From: DATCJA01 sp963814955
GTDB taxonomy: Bacteria; Acidobacteriota; Vicinamibacteria; Vicinamibacterales; UBA2999
Length of the DNA stretch: 64,000 nucleotides
Direction: 5' to 3'
Assembly: GCA_963814955.1 (NCBI GenBank)
Contig: CAWFEX010000001.1
Location: 186,001 to 250,000, forward strand
Positions 1 to 8,944 of the stretch are shown here, piece after piece. Below the pieces are notes generated by a model. The model ran no database searches and was not told where the DNA came from. It saw only the letters and a list, made by a program, of their open reading frames with translations. The first letter of the stretch is position 1. Every line of letters begins with the position of its first letter. The translations under genes were made by a program, and so were the position numbers.

Positions 1-608
1 GGCGCGAAGGGAATGTGGATGGACTCTGAGAACAGCACCACCTGGCGGCCATTCACCGAACCCGTGCGCAGCACATGACGTGTTCCGGCAGGAATATCGA
101 GCGGCGAATCGCCCTGACGCGTTCCCGGGTAGTCCGAGCCGAGCACGCCGCTGGCCGGTCCGGTCGTGTTGACGCCGAATGGCGCACGCGCGCTCAGTTC
201 GATGACTTCGACTTCGAGCATGTCGCCCGGCTCTGCGCCGGCGACCGCAACCGGGCCGGTCAGAATATGCGCACCTCCTCGACCCTCACGGGAACGGCCG
301 CCCCGTGATGCCCAGAAGTCCCGAACGTCCTGCAGGATTTCGTTTCGCGCAATGCCGAACTCGGCGAGGAACGTATCCGGGTCCTGGGCCTGCGTTGCGC
401 CGTGGTGGGACAGCGTATCCATCCGGACGGTCTGACCGGATTTGATCGTCACGACCGGCGCCTTGTCGATCGGAATCCATCCCCATGTGACCGTCTCGGG
501 TCGTGAAGGCACATGATGATCGGCCGCCGTAGGATTCTGACCGGACGATACCGTCGATGCCGCAACCAACGCTGTCACGATTGCGAAAGTCGAGAGGCGA
601 TGACCCAT
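1..608 (-). CDS. Acetamidase/formamidase family protein, partial (runs off left edge)
   Basis: Reading leftwards from the ATG at 608 gives 202 codons with no stop before the window edge, so the C-terminus is missing. A signal-peptide-like N-terminus (FAIVTALVAASTVSSGQ) is followed by TVTWGWIPIDKAPVVTI, DTLSHHG near residue 68 and GPVAVAGAEPGDMLEVEV near residue 122. The last two are the hallmark blocks of the FmdA/AmdA acetamidase-formamidase family, metal-dependent hydrolases that release ammonia from short amides. The signal sequence suggests an exported enzyme, which is common for acidobacterial members. The substrate cannot be read from the sequence. The gene is divergent from the FG-GAP gene at 783. 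Confidence 0.85.
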   Translation of the reverse strand, partial: MGHRLSTFAIVTALVAASTVSSGQNPTAADHHVPSRPETVTWGWIPIDKAPVVTIKSGQTVRMDTLSHHGATQAQDPDTFLAEFGIARNEILQDVRDFWASRGGRSREGRGGAHILTGPVAVAGAEPGDMLEVEVIELSARAPFGVNTTGPASGVLGSDYPGTRQGDSPLDIPAGTRHVLRTGSVNGRQVVLFSESIHIPFA

Positions 609-782
609 CGGTGGACCATACGCCTGAGCACTTCGGGGAGTCAACTCCACGCATGGCGGTATTCGATTATTGCAGCGCCCCGAAGCGCTTTTCTATCGAG
701 GTGCTACGAGGGCCAACGGGCCTTGATAGGTCGCCACAGTGCCCTTGACTGGGGCGCGAGGGGTATCTACGCTTTGATCCCA
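609..782. other. Intergenic region between two divergent genes
   Basis: This 174-nt spacer separates the divergent starts at 608 (minus) and 783 (plus), so it should hold both promoters. I could not assign convincing -35/-10 boxes or an operator. Confidence 0.4.
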
Positions 783-2379
783 ATGAGATTAACGTTGACC
801 TCGGCGCGGGCATCAGCCGTTCTCGCCTTCACCCTGCTGACGGTCGGAGACGTCGGCACGCCCTATGCTCAGACCGCGGTGCGTTGGATGGCCGCTGGGA
901 CGCTCACTGCATCCAATGCGGGTGAGGACGACCATCTCGGTGCGGGCAATGCGCTCACCGGCGTGGCACTCCAGGTGAGTCGCGACGGCCGCACGCTCGC
1001 CGTTGCCGCGCCACACGAAGACAGCGTCGCCCGCGGCATCAACGGTGACCAGAAGGACGACTCCGCGTTCGACGCTGGCGCGGTGTACGTGTTCACCCGA
1101 AACGGCTCGGACTGGGTCCAGCAGGCGTACATCAAGGCTTCCAACGCCCAGTCGGGAGATCAGTTCGGATTCGCCGTTGCGCTCAGCGGCGACGGCAACA
1201 CGCTTGCCGTTGCGGCAAATTTCGAAGACAGCGGCGCGGCCGGCATCAACGGCAATCAGGCAGACGAGTCCGCGAGCGGCGCAGGTGCCGTGTATGTGTT
1301 CGTCCGAAACGGCGCCACATGGACGCAGCAGGCGTATATCAAGGCGTCGAACGCCGGTGAGGGGGACCGATTCGGCTATTCGCTGGCGTTGAGTGACGAG
1401 GGCAATACGCTCTCGGTGGGCACGATTGGGGAAGACAGCGGATCGACAGGGACGAGCGGGAATCAGGCAGACAATTCTGCGCAGCAGGCAGGTGCCGTAT
1501 ACGTATTCACGCGCAGCGGCGAGCACGTGGACGCAGCAGGCCTACCTCAAAGCGTCGAACACGCAGGCGGGCGACATGTTCGGCTTCTGCGTGGCGTTGA
1601 GCGCCGATGGCAACACGCTGGGCGTTTGCGCGTACGACGAAGACAGCAGCGCCGAAGGCATCGATGGAGATCAGGCCGACAACAGCACTAATGGATCCGG
1701 CGCGGCCTACATTCTGGTTCGCAGCGGAGGCGCCTGGCGTCAGCAGGCATACGTGAAAGCGTCCAACACGACAATCCAAGGCGCCTTTGGCGCCGCGATC
1801 GCGATGAGCGGCGACGGTAACACGCTGGCGATTTGCGCAGTCGACGAGGATGGCCTGACCCCCGGCGTCGGCGCGGTTCAGTGGCAGGCTGACCGCAAGG
1901 CGGCAGAGCGAACGCGCGTCCCCGAGGATTCGGCCGGCGCCGTGTACGTGTACGAACGACGCGGTGCCACCTGGTCGTTTCAGACGTATATCAAATCGTC
2001 CAATATTCGCGCGAACGACACGTTCGGCACCCGGCTGGCGCTCAGCGCCGACGGCTCGATTCTGGCGGCGGGCGCCCCACAGCAACCCGGAGGTGGAAAC
2101 GGTGTCAATCCGCCAATAGCTGATGCGTCTGCACCGGAGTCGGGCGCCGTCTATGTGTTCGCGCGGGATGCCGGAGGCTGGCGTCAAGAGGCCTACGTCA
2201 AAGCGCCCGATGCCGCGGAATACGACCAGTTCGGCAGCGCGGTGGCGGTGAGTGGAGATGGCCGAGTGCTCGCAGCGGCGGCAATGGGGGCTGATGGTCG
2301 CGACAACGCCACTCGTGATGCGGGGGCGGTGTACGTGTTCACCCGATCGGACGGAGCGCCGGCGCCCGTTCGCGATTGA
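783..2379 (+). CDS. Secreted FG-GAP repeat beta-propeller protein (one internal frameshift)
   Basis: From the ATG at 783 the product starts with a signal peptide (MRLTLTSARASAVLAFTLLT). It continues as seven consecutive FG-GAP/integrin-alpha-like units of about 70 residues, each with the pattern GDxFGxAVALSGDGNTLAV ... AGAVYVFxRxGxxWxQQAYIKASN. Seven units fit a closed seven-bladed propeller. The reading frame changes once near 1520-1530, inside unit three/four: YVFTRSG is in one frame and TWTQQAYLKASN in the next. Both sides are equally well conserved, so an indel in the data is as likely as a mutation. No enzymatic domain is visible; an extracellular binding or adhesion role is inferred. 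The repeat ends at the stop at 2379, before the TonB receptor. Confidence 0.8.
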
Positions 2380-2564
2380 CATTCCGAGCTTCATCGGATA
2401 CCAATCGCGCGTGATACCAGCGGACCCGGTGTTCCGGGCTCCCGTTTGCGTCACAGGTTGACTTTCCCAGTGTCCAGGTCGCATCGCCAGCTTCGACGTT
2501 CGCGCAGGAATATCCGCCGAAGTGCAGAAGGGGCGACAGATTCATTCCCGCGAAGGAGGTCCTT

Positions 2565-5500
2565 ATGAGGTTGCCCGGTACGCGTCTCAATGGGTGGGTG
2601 AAGCTTGTTCCGTGCTTTCTGCTGATGGGGATCGGACTCGCTGCAGCGCAGGCAACAGGAACGTTCAACGGGCGTGTCCTCGATCCCGACAACGCGGTTC
2701 TGCCTGGAGCGACCGTAACGGCGACCAACACGAGCACGGGCGTCGTGCGGACTACTGTGACGAACGCCGAGGGCGTGTACAGCATGCCCGGGCTCGAGCC
2801 GGGTGTGTATGACGTAAGGACGGAGCTGGCCGGGTTCGCCCAGGTGACGCGCGACCGGGTGACTTTGGCGATCAATGCCACGATCACCATCGACTTCAAG
2901 CTTTTCCTCGCCGGTGTGGAGGAATCGCTGGTTGTGACGGGTCAGGCGCCGCTCATCGAAGCAACGCAGTCGAAGTTCGCCTCGACGATTGAGACCACGG
3001 AGCTTCAAAACCTGCCGATGATCACCCGCAGCATCAACGGGATGCTGGAGCTGCTGCCAGGCGCGACGCCGATGGCCCCGATTGATCGGACCAAGCAGAG
3101 CGTTGGGAATGTCTCGTTTGGAGGAGCCTCAGGTACGAACATGAGTGCCACGGTTGACGGCGCGGACAATCGCGACAACCGTCAGGGTGGAACGTTGATG
3201 AACTTCACGCTCGAGGCCCTCGAACAGTTCCAGCTCTCTTCGAGCCAGTTCACCGCCGCAGATGGACGCACTGGGGGTGTCGCGATCTCGATGGTCACGA
3301 AGTCCGGCACGAACGTGCCCCACGGTTCCGGGTTTGTGTACCTTCGGGACCGCGCACTGACGGCGAAGGACTATTTCACTGAACTCGAGAATCGCGAGAA
3401 GGTTCCGTATAGCCGCCAGCAGTCAGGGGGGTCGTTCGGTGGGCCTATTGTGCGCAATCGGATGTTCTTCTTCGGCGCGCTCGAGTACGTCAACGAGGAC
3501 ACGAGCATACCCGTGCCGGATCGGCAGTTCAACGAGCTCGAGCTGCTCGTGGCCGCCACAGCCGCCGGAAAAGTGCCGCCCGGTCTCGTCCATCCGAACC
3601 ATCCGCGTGCGGGCGCGATTCCGCACCACCTGACGATGTACTCGCTCAAGACGAACCTCCAGCTCAACAACAATCAATCGCTGATGGGCCGCTATGCGGC
3701 ACAGGCGGATACGCGCTGGGCCGTCACGTTCACCTCGCCCAATAATGACTTACGTGAACCAGAGGACAGTTATCAGCACTTCTGGAGCGCTGTCGTTCAA
3801 CACGGTTGGATTCTGGGCAACAACGGCCTGAACCAGATCACCGCTCACATGAATCACAACGATCGCCTCAGCGACGTCAACAGCGCCATTACCGGAGAGC
3901 ACTATTCGAGGGACTTCCCTCAGGTGAACGTCTTCCCGCCACGCCTGTCGTTTCCGTCGGTGAATACCGGCGCCGGCGGCGCCGGGGGATCGCTCACAGA
4001 TACCGACGTGATCCAGCTCAAAGACGATGTGTCGCTACTCGTCGGGACTCACGCGCTGAAGTTCGGTGCGAACTACAACTACCTGCCGCGGCTTGGGACG
4101 TTGAACGCGAACGAACATTTTGCGACGTTCACATTCTTCGACGATCCGTCGGTCATCCTGACCAACAGCAACGGGCGATACCCTCAGGGCTTTCAGACTC
4201 CGGGGATCGTGTCGCGCTGGCAGCAGGCGAATGGCGGCGCGATGAACGGCGCCGGATCGTGGGCCGAATCCCGTAAGGATATGCATCAGTTCTCAACCTG
4301 GTTCCAGGACGACTGGCGAATGACGCCGCAGCTCACGCTGAACGTTGGGGTGCGCTACGACATCGATTGGAACTTCCGTGATGAGGAACATGCCGCGAAT
4401 AACGCCACGCGTCTGGCGTTGCTCGCGATCGGGCATCCGGACGCGGGGTTGCCAACAACACAGCACAAGAACATTTCGCCGCGAGTGGGATTCGCCTACG
4501 ACCTCACGGGGGAGGGGCGACGAGTGCTCCGTGGCGGCTACGGGCTCTACTTCGACCAGATCAACCAACAGCCCCTCGGTGACGTCTCGTCGCAAAACCA
4601 CCGACCCCTGAACGCGTTAGCCGTTCTGACGAATACGGCGATTGGCGTCGGCCAGTTAGGGACATACCGGTTCGGCATCGATCCATTTCCGCCACAGCCC
4701 ACCGAGGGAAGCTCTCTGCCGCTGAATTCCGAAGGTCAATGGATCGGCGCGGCTGCCACGGTGGATCCGTACGTCCATCAGGCGCACATCGGATACGCTC
4801 ACGAGCTGTTCGCAAATACGATGATCTCCGTTGACTACACTCGTATGGAGGGCCGACGGGGGATGATGGCGGTGAATGTCAATCCTCTGGTCAATGGCGT
4901 GCGGTTGTTGGCGCCGGACTTCACCAGAGTGTATGGGCAGCCCAACCTCCTCAGTGCGATCTCCGTCAGGAAGTCGATCGCCTCGTCTCGTGTTGACATG
5001 CTCACTTTCAAAGTGCAGCGGCGCCTCCCGCGTGCGAGCATTAGTGCGCACTACACGCTGGCCGGGTCATATGCGCACGGCGGGTCGTGGGCGGCTCGCG
5101 GCGGGGCGGGGACGCCGCAGAACAACTTTGATCCGCTTGGGGAGGGCGAATGGGGGCCGACCGGACAAGACGAGCGCCATCGGTTGGTGGCGACGGGCGT
5201 ATTTGAGCTGCTGTATGGCATCCAGCTGTCACCGGTGTTCCAGATAGCCAGCGCCCGCCCGTACAATCTCACGGCTGGCACCGATCTGAACAGAGATGGG
5301 ACCAACAACGACCGGTGGGTAGATCCAGCGACCGGCGGTCAGGTCGGGATCAACGCCGGCCGCGGGGACAGCACGGTGGTTGTGGATCTGCGCACGACGA
5401 AGTTCTTCGGACTGGGGGGAGAGCGCAGAATCGGCGTGTTCGTCGAGGCGTTCAACCTGCTCAACAATGCCAACTTCGGCGGAGGGTACGTGGGCAACGG

Positions 5501-5594
5501 CCGGAGCGTGTTGTTTCGGGAACCCTCGGGGAGCTTCATTCCGGGGATTGGGTACCCACGCCAAGTGCAACTGGGCGCCAGATTCCTGTTTTAA
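2565..5594 (+). CDS. TonB-dependent receptor with carboxypeptidase-regulatory-like N-domain
   Basis: The 1009-residue protein starts at an ATG preceded at 7 nt by a near-perfect Shine-Dalgarno (AAGGAGGT). Signal peptide is residues 1-28. A carboxypeptidase-regulatory-like beta-sandwich (TGTFNGRVLDPDNAVLPGAT ... GLEPGVYDVRTELAGF) covers about 30-115. A plug domain with VTGQAPLIEA and MVTKSGTNVPHGSGF follows to about 270. The remainder is an outer-membrane beta-barrel ending in the typical aromatic terminus (VQLGARFLF). This is the Oar-like family, abundant in Acidobacteriota, for energised uptake across the outer membrane or related export. The ligand is unknown. The frame is intact, unlike the second receptor at 11913-14856. 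The downstream gene pair may be co-transcribed. Confidence 0.92.
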   Translation: MRLPGTRLNGWVKLVPCFLLMGIGLAAAQATGTFNGRVLDPDNAVLPGATVTATNTSTGVVRTTVTNAEGVYSMPGLEPGVYDVRTELAGFAQVTRDRVTLAINATITIDFKLFLAGVEESLVVTGQAPLIEATQSKFASTIETTELQNLPMITRSINGMLELLPGATPMAPIDRTKQSVGNVSFGGASGTNMSATVDGADNRDNRQGGTLMNFTLEALEQFQLSSSQFTAADGRTGGVAISMVTKSGTNVPHGSGFVYLRDRALTAKDYFTELENREKVPYSRQQSGGSFGGPIVRNRMFFFGALEYVNEDTSIPVPDRQFNELELLVAATAAGKVPPGLVHPNHPRAGAIPHHLTMYSLKTNLQLNNNQSLMGRYAAQADTRWAVTFTSPNNDLREPEDSYQHFWSAVVQHGWILGNNGLNQITAHMNHNDRLSDVNSAITGEHYSRDFPQVNVFPPRLSFPSVNTGAGGAGGSLTDTDVIQLKDDVSLLVGTHALKFGANYNYLPRLGTLNANEHFATFTFFDDPSVILTNSNGRYPQGFQTPGIVSRWQQANGGAMNGAGSWAESRKDMHQFSTWFQDDWRMTPQLTLNVGVRYDIDWNFRDEEHAANNATRLALLAIGHPDAGLPTTQHKNISPRVGFAYDLTGEGRRVLRGGYGLYFDQINQQPLGDVSSQNHRPLNALAVLTNTAIGVGQLGTYRFGIDPFPPQPTEGSSLPLNSEGQWIGAAATVDPYVHQAHIGYAHELFANTMISVDYTRMEGRRGMMAVNVNPLVNGVRLLAPDFTRVYGQPNLLSAISVRKSIASSRVDMLTFKVQRRLPRASISAHYTLAGSYAHGGSWAARGGAGTPQNNFDPLGEGEWGPTGQDERHRLVATGVFELLYGIQLSPVFQIASARPYNLTAGTDLNRDGTNNDRWVDPATGGQVGINAGRGDSTVVVDLRTTKFFGLGGERRIGVFVEAFNLLNNANFGGGYVGNGRSVLFREPSGSFIPGIGYPRQVQLGARFLF

Positions 5595-5664
5595 TCGTTT
5601 GTGTCTCTTTCGGGGATGCTCGTCTGACAGGAATCATGGTCGTGGTGATGACGACGGAGGATAT

Positions 5665-6369
5665 ATGACGCGTCATGTTTCACTAATAGGCGCTGCACTC
5701 GTGCTGTGCGCGACTGAGCTTGTACTTGCCCAGGGCCTGGGTCTCACCTGGAAGGAGTTCGTCAGCCGGCAAGACTTCTTCAGTATCAACTTTCCCGGCG
5801 AACCGACCGTCGAGACGATCACGTACCCGACCGAATATCGCATCAACTTGCCAGGTCGCGTCTATCGTCATCAGAGCCCGGGCGGTCGCTTCTCGGTCAC
5901 CGTAGTCGACTACAACGATGCCATCAAGCTGCACCTGGAAAGGAACAAGAAGTGCCAGGCGGCAGGAGGCGACGGCGATCAATGCCAGGACGATGGTCCA
6001 GAAGAAATGCGAGGCGTGCTCGTCTTTGCGTCGTGGAATTTCATGAGCAGAGAGGGCGTCAAGCTGACGCACTATGCCCACTACAACTCCGACAGGGTGG
6101 AAGGCCATGAAATCCACCTGACCAATCCCGACGGATCCCGTACCTTCGGTGTCGTACACATGCACGAAAACCGTTTGTATATCTTGGAAGCCACCGTCCC
6201 CCGTGGCGCCCCGGCACCTGGACTGTTCCAGATATCGGTGCGATTCCTCGATAAGGAATTCAGGCCCGTTCGCTACGAGTGGAATGGCACTCAGCTCTAT
6301 TCAAACGGATATCCGCCGCCGCCCAGGACCGGTCAGGGTCGACAGGGCGGACCAGGCCCTGGTCGATAA
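5665..6369 (+). CDS. Secreted protein of unknown function, ~230-aa family (copy 1 of 3)
   Basis: The ATG at 5665 follows a GGAGG and opens a signal peptide (MTRHVSLIGAALVLCATELVLA). The mature part has WKEFVSRQDFFSINFPGEP, LPGRVYRHQSPGGRFSVTVV, a Cys-containing segment (KKCQAAGGDGDQCQ), and VHMHENRLYILEATVP near residue 165. The C-terminal tail is rich in Pro/Gly/Arg. Two paralogues occur at 51349-52074 and 57828-58469. The two cysteines could form a disulphide. I do not recognise a named function. Copies 1 and 3 are each followed directly by a DUF6152 gene, so the two products probably work together in the periplasm (inference). Confidence 0.75.
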   Translation: MTRHVSLIGAALVLCATELVLAQGLGLTWKEFVSRQDFFSINFPGEPTVETITYPTEYRINLPGRVYRHQSPGGRFSVTVVDYNDAIKLHLERNKKCQAAGGDGDQCQDDGPEEMRGVLVFASWNFMSREGVKLTHYAHYNSDRVEGHEIHLTNPDGSRTFGVVHMHENRLYILEATVPRGAPAPGLFQISVRFLDKEFRPVRYEWNGTQLYSNGYPPPPRTGQGRQGGPGPGR

Positions 6370-6449
6370 CTCGTGGAATCGTTGGGGTCGCGCGTCGTGC
6401 ATCGTCCGACCATTCGGTCCAACAGCAGGGGTGATTGCAGGAGGCAGTG

Positions 6450-6842
6450 ATGCGGTTGACACGTATCGGCTTTGTCATCATGTGTGTGGCGACGTTTACA
6501 TTGCGGGGATCGGCCCACCATTCCCACAACGCGTACGAAGTCACGGTGTGGTCGAATCTGGAGGGAATCGTCAAGGAGATTCATTTCGTCGTTCCGCACT
6601 CGTGGGTCTACATCGAGGCCAAGAACGAAAAGGGCGAAACCGGCTTATGGGCTCTCGAAGCGGCCGGTAGACAAGCCATCATGAACAATGGCGTCAAGCC
6701 GGAGGATATTCGCGTGGGGGACCCCGTCAAAGTCCGTTGCCATCTGCTCCGGGATGGGACTAACGGCTGCCTCCTGGGTTTCGTGACGCCGATGCACGGG
6801 GATCAGGCGCGAGGTCACGGCGTCGAGAAACATTGGGATTGA
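6450..6842 (+). CDS. DUF6152 family periplasmic protein (copy 1)
   Basis: The start at 6450 is chosen over an upstream in-frame ATG because AGGAGG lies 6 nt before it and a signal peptide (MRLTRIGFVIMCVATFTL) follows. The 130-residue product has AHHSHNAYEVT, EGIVKEIHFVVPHSWVYIE, LWALEA and VRCHLLRDGTNGCLLGFVTP. This is the DUF6152 pattern with paired histidines just after signal cleavage. The histidines and two cysteines could bind metal, but that is inference. It shares the same transcription direction with the secreted gene ending at 6369; the same pair recurs at 57828-58927. Confidence 0.8.
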   Translation: MRLTRIGFVIMCVATFTLRGSAHHSHNAYEVTVWSNLEGIVKEIHFVVPHSWVYIEAKNEKGETGLWALEAAGRQAIMNNGVKPEDIRVGDPVKVRCHLLRDGTNGCLLGFVTPMHGDQARGHGVEKHWD

Positions 6843-6870
6843 ACCGTTCGTGACGGTTAGTCGACGCTGC

Positions 6871-6902
6871 GATGGCAACACGCTGGGCGTGTGCGTGTAC
6901 GG
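6871..6902 (+). repeat. Short fragment matching the FG-GAP gene
   Basis: About 21 identical bases (GATGGCAACACGCTGGGCGT and flanks) match the segment near 1605-1625 that encodes DGNTLGV in the FG-GAP protein, followed by a partly matching TGCGTGTACG. It lies in the spacer before the ModA-like gene with no open propeller frame around it. It is probably a small duplicated remnant. Confidence 0.4.
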
Positions 6903-6916
6903 CGGTCGGAGGATAA

Positions 6917-7708
6917 ATGATTCGCAGGCGCTTGCTCGTCATCGCAGCTTTCAGCGCGGTCGTCTTTGCTGGCGTGAGTGCGATCGCCCAGGCTCCGCGC
7001 CAGGCCAGTACGGTGTCCGTGCTGGCCACCAACGCGATCGTCGGCCCGTTGACCGCGATCGCCGACGAACACAAGAAACAAACGGCCCAGCAGGTGAATA
7101 TCGAGTTCGACACCTCAACCAGCATCAATCGCCGGTTCGCCGCGGGCACGCTGACCGGCGTCGATGTGCTGGTGGCGGCAAACAATACGATCGATCAGGC
7201 GATCAAGGACGGTAAAGCGATTGCCGACACTCGCGTCCATGTCGGCAAGGTGGGCGTCGGTGTCGCCATCCGACGGGGCGCGCATCGTCCGGATGTTGCG
7301 TCTGCTGATGGACTGAAGGCATCACTCCTTCAGGCCGATGCCGTCGTATACAGTCAAGGCGCGTCGGGTGTGTACGTGCAAACGCTCCTGCAGAAACTCG
7401 GCCTGATGGAGCAGTTGAAGAGTCGAGCCGTGCAGCTCGCCACCGGGGCGGACATGGTTGAGCGCATCCAGAAGAGCCGTGGCAACGAGATCGGCATGAC
7501 CCAGATCAGCGAAGTGATCCGGGCGCAGGAGGAAACCGGCGGTGCAGTCGTGCTCGTCGGACCGCTGCCCGCCGCGATTCAGAACTTCACGATCTTCGAT
7601 GCGGTTGCGCTGCGCACTTCCGCGCCGCCCGACAGCGCGCGTGTCTTCGTGCGCAGGCTCGCCACGCCGGCCGCACGGAAAATCCTGGCCGCGAACGGGT
7701 GGCAATAA
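6917..7708 (+). CDS. ModA-like extracellular substrate-binding protein
   Basis: The 263-residue product has a signal peptide (MIRRRLLVIAAFSAVVFAGV), then VSVLATNAIVGPLTAIADEH, FDTSTSINRRFAAGTLTGVD, VYSQGASGVYVQTLLQKLGL, GNEIGMTQISEVI and a C-terminal FVRRLATPAARKILAANGW. This layout is that of the type-2 periplasmic binding fold of molybdate/sulfate ModA-like proteins. No modB or modC permease or ATPase gene is adjacent. It may therefore be an orphan binding protein of the substrate-binding-domain type seen singly in many acidobacteria. The ligand is not predictable; several ModA oxyanion residues cannot be confirmed. GGAGG precedes the ATG. Confidence 0.8.
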   Translation: MIRRRLLVIAAFSAVVFAGVSAIAQAPRQASTVSVLATNAIVGPLTAIADEHKKQTAQQVNIEFDTSTSINRRFAAGTLTGVDVLVAANNTIDQAIKDGKAIADTRVHVGKVGVGVAIRRGAHRPDVASADGLKASLLQADAVVYSQGASGVYVQTLLQKLGLMEQLKSRAVQLATGADMVERIQKSRGNEIGMTQISEVIRAQEETGGAVVLVGPLPAAIQNFTIFDAVALRTSAPPDSARVFVRRLATPAARKILAANGWQ

Positions 7709-7715
7709 CCCCGGA

Positions 7716-8735
7716 TTACTTCGACGCGAGATACGCCACGATCGCGATCATGTCGTCCTCGGTCAACTTGGCGACGACGGGCTTCATGATCTTGCTCTCG
7801 CGCGTCCCTGCCTGAAAGTTGTACAGCTGCCGCGCGGTGTAGCTGGCCTGCCTGTCCGTAATCGGAGGAACGGCATCCTTGCCTTGCAGGTCGGCGCCGT
7901 GACAGACCGCGCACGCCACGGTCTTCCCGCCGCCCTTCGTCACGAGCTCCTCGCCGCGCTTGATGCTGCCCACCGGCACGTAGGCGAGCATGCCGGATCG
8001 CGGGGCCCGCGCCTTCTCCGTGAAATCGGGGTTCTCGGGCACCTCGAGGATGCGGCTGCCGAGCGGTTCCATTTCGTTGCCTGGCAGCGGCAGGAACAAG
8101 CCATTCATCCCCGGGCGCGACTTGGGAACCGTTTCGGTCTCGACGACCTTGATCCAGGGCCGCCATTTGATCGACGAGAAGTAGGTGGCGACGGCCTGCA
8201 TCTCGTCCTCAGTAAGGTGCCTGGCGATCTGAATCATCTCGTTCGTGTTCGCCTTCCGCGGGTCGGCGCTTCGGCGCGTTCCGTTCCTGAACGCCTGCAG
8301 CTGCTGAAGGATGTATGCGGCCGGCAGACCAGCCACCGGAGCGTTCTCGGGCTTGCCCTGTCCGTTCGGGTAGTGGCACAGACCGCACGGACGCAGCTTG
8401 TCGCTCTCGCGGCCGCGCGCGACGATATCGGGCATCGTCGGATGATCTTCCGGATACCAGTCGGCGGGGCCGAAATCGTAGTGGATGGCGTACTCCGTGA
8501 ACGTGCGATCCGTGTCCGGGAGCTTGTGCGTCACGTCCTTGGGTCGTGGCGCGCCGAGGCGCGCGCAGTCCATGGGCTTCGAATCCATCGCGCACGGCGG
8601 CGCCGCAGGCTGCGGTCCGGCTGCGGGAAATCCGTAGGCCCATGGGGGCGGCGCGGCAACCTGACCGCTGACCACGGCCGCGGCGGCGGACAACGAAATC
8701 AACGCAAGCGTCAGCAGACCGGCGAACTTCCTCAT
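7716..8735 (-). CDS. Diheme cytochrome c
   Basis: The 339-residue protein has a signal peptide (residues 1-24) and two class I heme-attachment motifs, CGLCH at 117-121 and CAVCH at 275-279. Each is followed by a helix pattern typical of cytochrome c domains, for example LTEDEMQAVATYFSSIKW and LTEDDMIAIVAYLASK. The tandem domains resemble the c4/cytochrome c553 type that shuttles electrons in the periplasm. It is convergent with the ModA-like gene, only 7 nt between stops, and no oxidase or dehydrogenase sits in the same operon. Its redox partner is therefore unknown; the PQQ dehydrogenase at 30.9 kb is one candidate. Confidence 0.88.
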   Translation of the reverse strand: MRKFAGLLTLALISLSAAAAVVSGQVAAPPPWAYGFPAAGPQPAAPPCAMDSKPMDCARLGAPRPKDVTHKLPDTDRTFTEYAIHYDFGPADWYPEDHPTMPDIVARGRESDKLRPCGLCHYPNGQGKPENAPVAGLPAAYILQQLQAFRNGTRRSADPRKANTNEMIQIARHLTEDEMQAVATYFSSIKWRPWIKVVETETVPKSRPGMNGLFLPLPGNEMEPLGSRILEVPENPDFTEKARAPRSGMLAYVPVGSIKRGEELVTKGGGKTVACAVCHGADLQGKDAVPPITDRQASYTARQLYNFQAGTRESKIMKPVVAKLTEDDMIAIVAYLASK

Positions 8736-8825
8736 GGCGCCTCCGCGTCATTTTTATCAGCTTGCTCCGGCGGTGTCACGTCGTTCTTTTTGCACCGCCG
8801 GGCTGAGGTCGCGCACGCTAACCGG

Positions 8826-8904
8826 TCGCGCACGCTGAAGCGTGCGCGCTACGTACAGCCGTGCGCGACCGCCCCCGTAGCGCGCAGGCTTTAGCCTGCG
8901 CGAC
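8826..8904. repeat. REP-like pair: inverted GTAG/CTAC palindromes
   Basis: Two palindromes face each other. The first (CGCGCACGCTGAAGCGTGCG) ends in CTAC at 8852. The second starts with GTAG at 8877 and has the stem GCGCAGGCTTTAGCCTGCGC. A third partial copy (GTCGCGCACGCTA) lies just upstream at 8809. They occupy the divergent spacer between the diheme cytochrome and the next gene. GTAG at the foot of a palindrome is the mark of REP elements mobilised by RAYT transposases. Confidence 0.75.
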
Positions 8905-8944
8905 GCCGCTTCAAGTAGAATCGCCGGCGGAGGAGGCACTGCGT

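Noticed and set aside
6917..7708. Start of a molybdate ABC-transporter operon
   Set aside because: No permease or ATPase follows; the next gene is convergent and encodes a cytochrome.
7542..8894. Plus-strand open frame of about 450 codons over the ModA end and the diheme cytochrome
   Set aside because: It overlaps two real genes in the wrong phase and has no recognisable motif.
8826..8904. Rho-independent terminator
   Set aside because: The palindromes lack a U-run, come in inverted pairs with GTAG/CTAC feet and also lie in leaders and coding regions, so they are better explained as REP-like repeats.
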